Shown here: positions 5,312-6,196 of the stretch, one piece after another
Position numbering within the stretch: the first letter of the stretch is position 1
Layout: every line of letters starts with the position of its first letter
Source: an uncultured Prevotella sp.
GTDB taxonomy: Bacteria > Bacteroidota > Bacteroidia > Bacteroidales > Bacteroidaceae
Direction of reading: 5' to 3'
NCBI GenBank assembly: GCA_946055365.1
Contig: CAMGFM010000081.1
Location: 1-6,196 of the forward strand
DNA: 6,196 nucleotides
Made by a program: the position numbers and the translations under genes
The notes under the pieces: generated by a model
Seen by the model: only the letters and a program-made list of their open reading frames with translations
What the model was told of the DNA's origin: nothing
Databases searched by the model: none

Positions 5312-6187
5312 TCACAGCGCGTTGAGCACCTGTTCCTTTATCTGCTCAAGCTCGTCTTTCATTTTCACCACAATATTCTGCATCTCGGCGTTGTTGCTCT
5401 TCGATCCCGTGGTGTTAATCTCCCGTCCCATTTCCTGTGCGATGAAGCCCAGCTTCTTGCCTTGCCCCGGGGCTTCGCCGATGGTGGCCCTGAAATAGCT
5501 GAGGTGGTTGGCAAGCCTCTGCTTCTCCTCGCTTATGTCGAGTTTTTCGATGTAATAGATCAGCTCCTGCTCCAGTCTGTTGCTGTCATATTCCACGTCG
5601 GGTATGGCCTTCAGCCCCTCCACTATGCGGTTTCTGATTTTTTCCACCCTCTGTCGCTCATACTGCTCTATGCTCGTCATGAGCTTTTCGATGTTGTCGG
5701 CCTTTTCGAGGAATTTCTTTTCCAGAGCCTTGCCCTCCTGCGTGCGGAAAGCCACGAGATCGTCAACGGCTTGGTTGATGCCGCCGCTCACTTCCTCCCA
5801 TTCAAGGTCGTCCAGCTCCTCGGTGTCGGGCTTTCCCGTCACGTCGGGCATCCTCATGAGCGTGGCAAACCAGTCCTGCGGCAGGGGTATGCCACATCTT
5901 TCTGACAGCATACGCATCTGTTGGCAGTATTTCTCTGCCACCGCCACGTTGATGCTGACCCCATCCTCGACGGCCTCTTTCTCCACCCACAGCGAGAAGT
6001 CCACCTTGCCTCTTTGCAACTTGTGCTGTATGAGCTGCCTGACCTCCAGTTCCTTTTCTCTGTATGCGGGGGCTATTCGTGTGGAAATGTCGAGCGACTT
6101 GCTGTTGAGCGACTTTATCTCAATGTTAATCTTCTTGCCTTTGTATGTCACGACATGTTTGCCGTAACCGGTCATGGATTGTATCAT
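5312..6187 (-). CDS. yicC: YicC/YloC-family endoribonuclease
   Basis: YicC proteins are widespread bacterial RNases. In E. coli, YicC has been reported to promote small-RNA (RyhB) decay together with PNPase; its role here is inferred from family. The 291-residue protein has the N-terminal family signature SMTGYG at 4-9, the N-terminal YicC domain to about 155, a charged probably helical or coiled-coil middle (about 155-205), and the C-terminal DUF1732 domain (about 207-291). The last contains conserved KLDISEEKQRLANHL at 215-229, GKKLGFIAQEMGREINT at 243-259 and SKSNNAEM at 262-269, with conserved acidic residues and the N/T/S-rich loop. The start at 6187 (MIQSMTGYG) fits the family; starting at the internal M5 would remove the usual lead residues. 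The gene leads the yicC-gmk-nadD cluster. Only 9 bases of upstream sequence are present, so its promoter lies outside the window. Confidence 0.95.
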   Translation of the reverse strand: MIQSMTGYGKHVVTYKGKKINIEIKSLNSKSLDISTRIAPAYREKELEVRQLIQHKLQRGKVDFSLWVEKEAVEDGVSINVAVAEKYCQQMRMLSERCGIPLPQDWFATLMRMPDVTGKPDTEELDDLEWEEVSGGINQAVDDLVAFRTQEGKALEKKFLEKADNIEKLMTSIEQYERQRVEKIRNRIVEGLKAIPDVEYDSNRLEQELIYYIEKLDISEEKQRLANHLSYFRATIGEAPGQGKKLGFIAQEMGREINTTGSKSNNAEMQNIVVKMKDELEQIKEQVLNAL

Positions 6188-6196
6188 AAAAATAGT

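Overview
This window is ordinary bacterial chromosome from a member of the Bacteroidota, most likely a Bacteroidales species (Prevotella-like or a relative). Three things suggest this. Two clear promoters have the Bacteroidota form (TTTG-type -33 box, 20 bases, TAnnTTTG -7 box). Start codons follow A/T-rich leaders with no Shine-Dalgarno sequence. The proteins resemble Bacteroidales versions of housekeeping enzymes. The genus is not determined.

Layout, left to right. A tRNA-Gly(GCC) gene on the minus strand is cut by the left edge, and its promoter is complete. A gene-free stretch of about 480 bases follows, holding a four-unit palindromic repeat array and then the hairpin terminator of pnp. 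pnp (polynucleotide phosphorylase, minus strand) fills 534-2825 and has its own promoter at 2864-2895. A divergent gap of 301 bases leads to the only plus-strand gene, a GNAT-family acetyltransferase (3127-3768), whose 3' end overlaps nadD tail to tail by 26 bp. The rest is a minus-strand cluster read in the order yicC, gmk, nadD. It encodes a YicC-type RNase, guanylate kinase and nicotinate-nucleotide adenylyltransferase.

The genes are all housekeeping: translation (tRNA-Gly), RNA turnover (PNPase, YicC) and nucleotide or cofactor synthesis (Gmk, NadD). YicC and PNPase both act on RNA and have been linked in E. coli RNA decay, but here they lie in separate transcription units.

The unusual content is between the genes. 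Two gaps, more than 4 kb apart, carry the same structure: four copies of a 13-bp near-perfect palindrome (AAAGTG-G/C-CACTTT) at a 21-22 bp pitch. In each array two G-centred copies are followed by two C-centred copies, so each array is also a nested inverted repeat. The spacers are 8-9 bases long and unrelated in sequence. A third gap (yicC-gmk) carries a different 22-bp tandem duplication and a 13-bp direct repeat. No phage, insertion sequence, CRISPR array or defence gene is visible.
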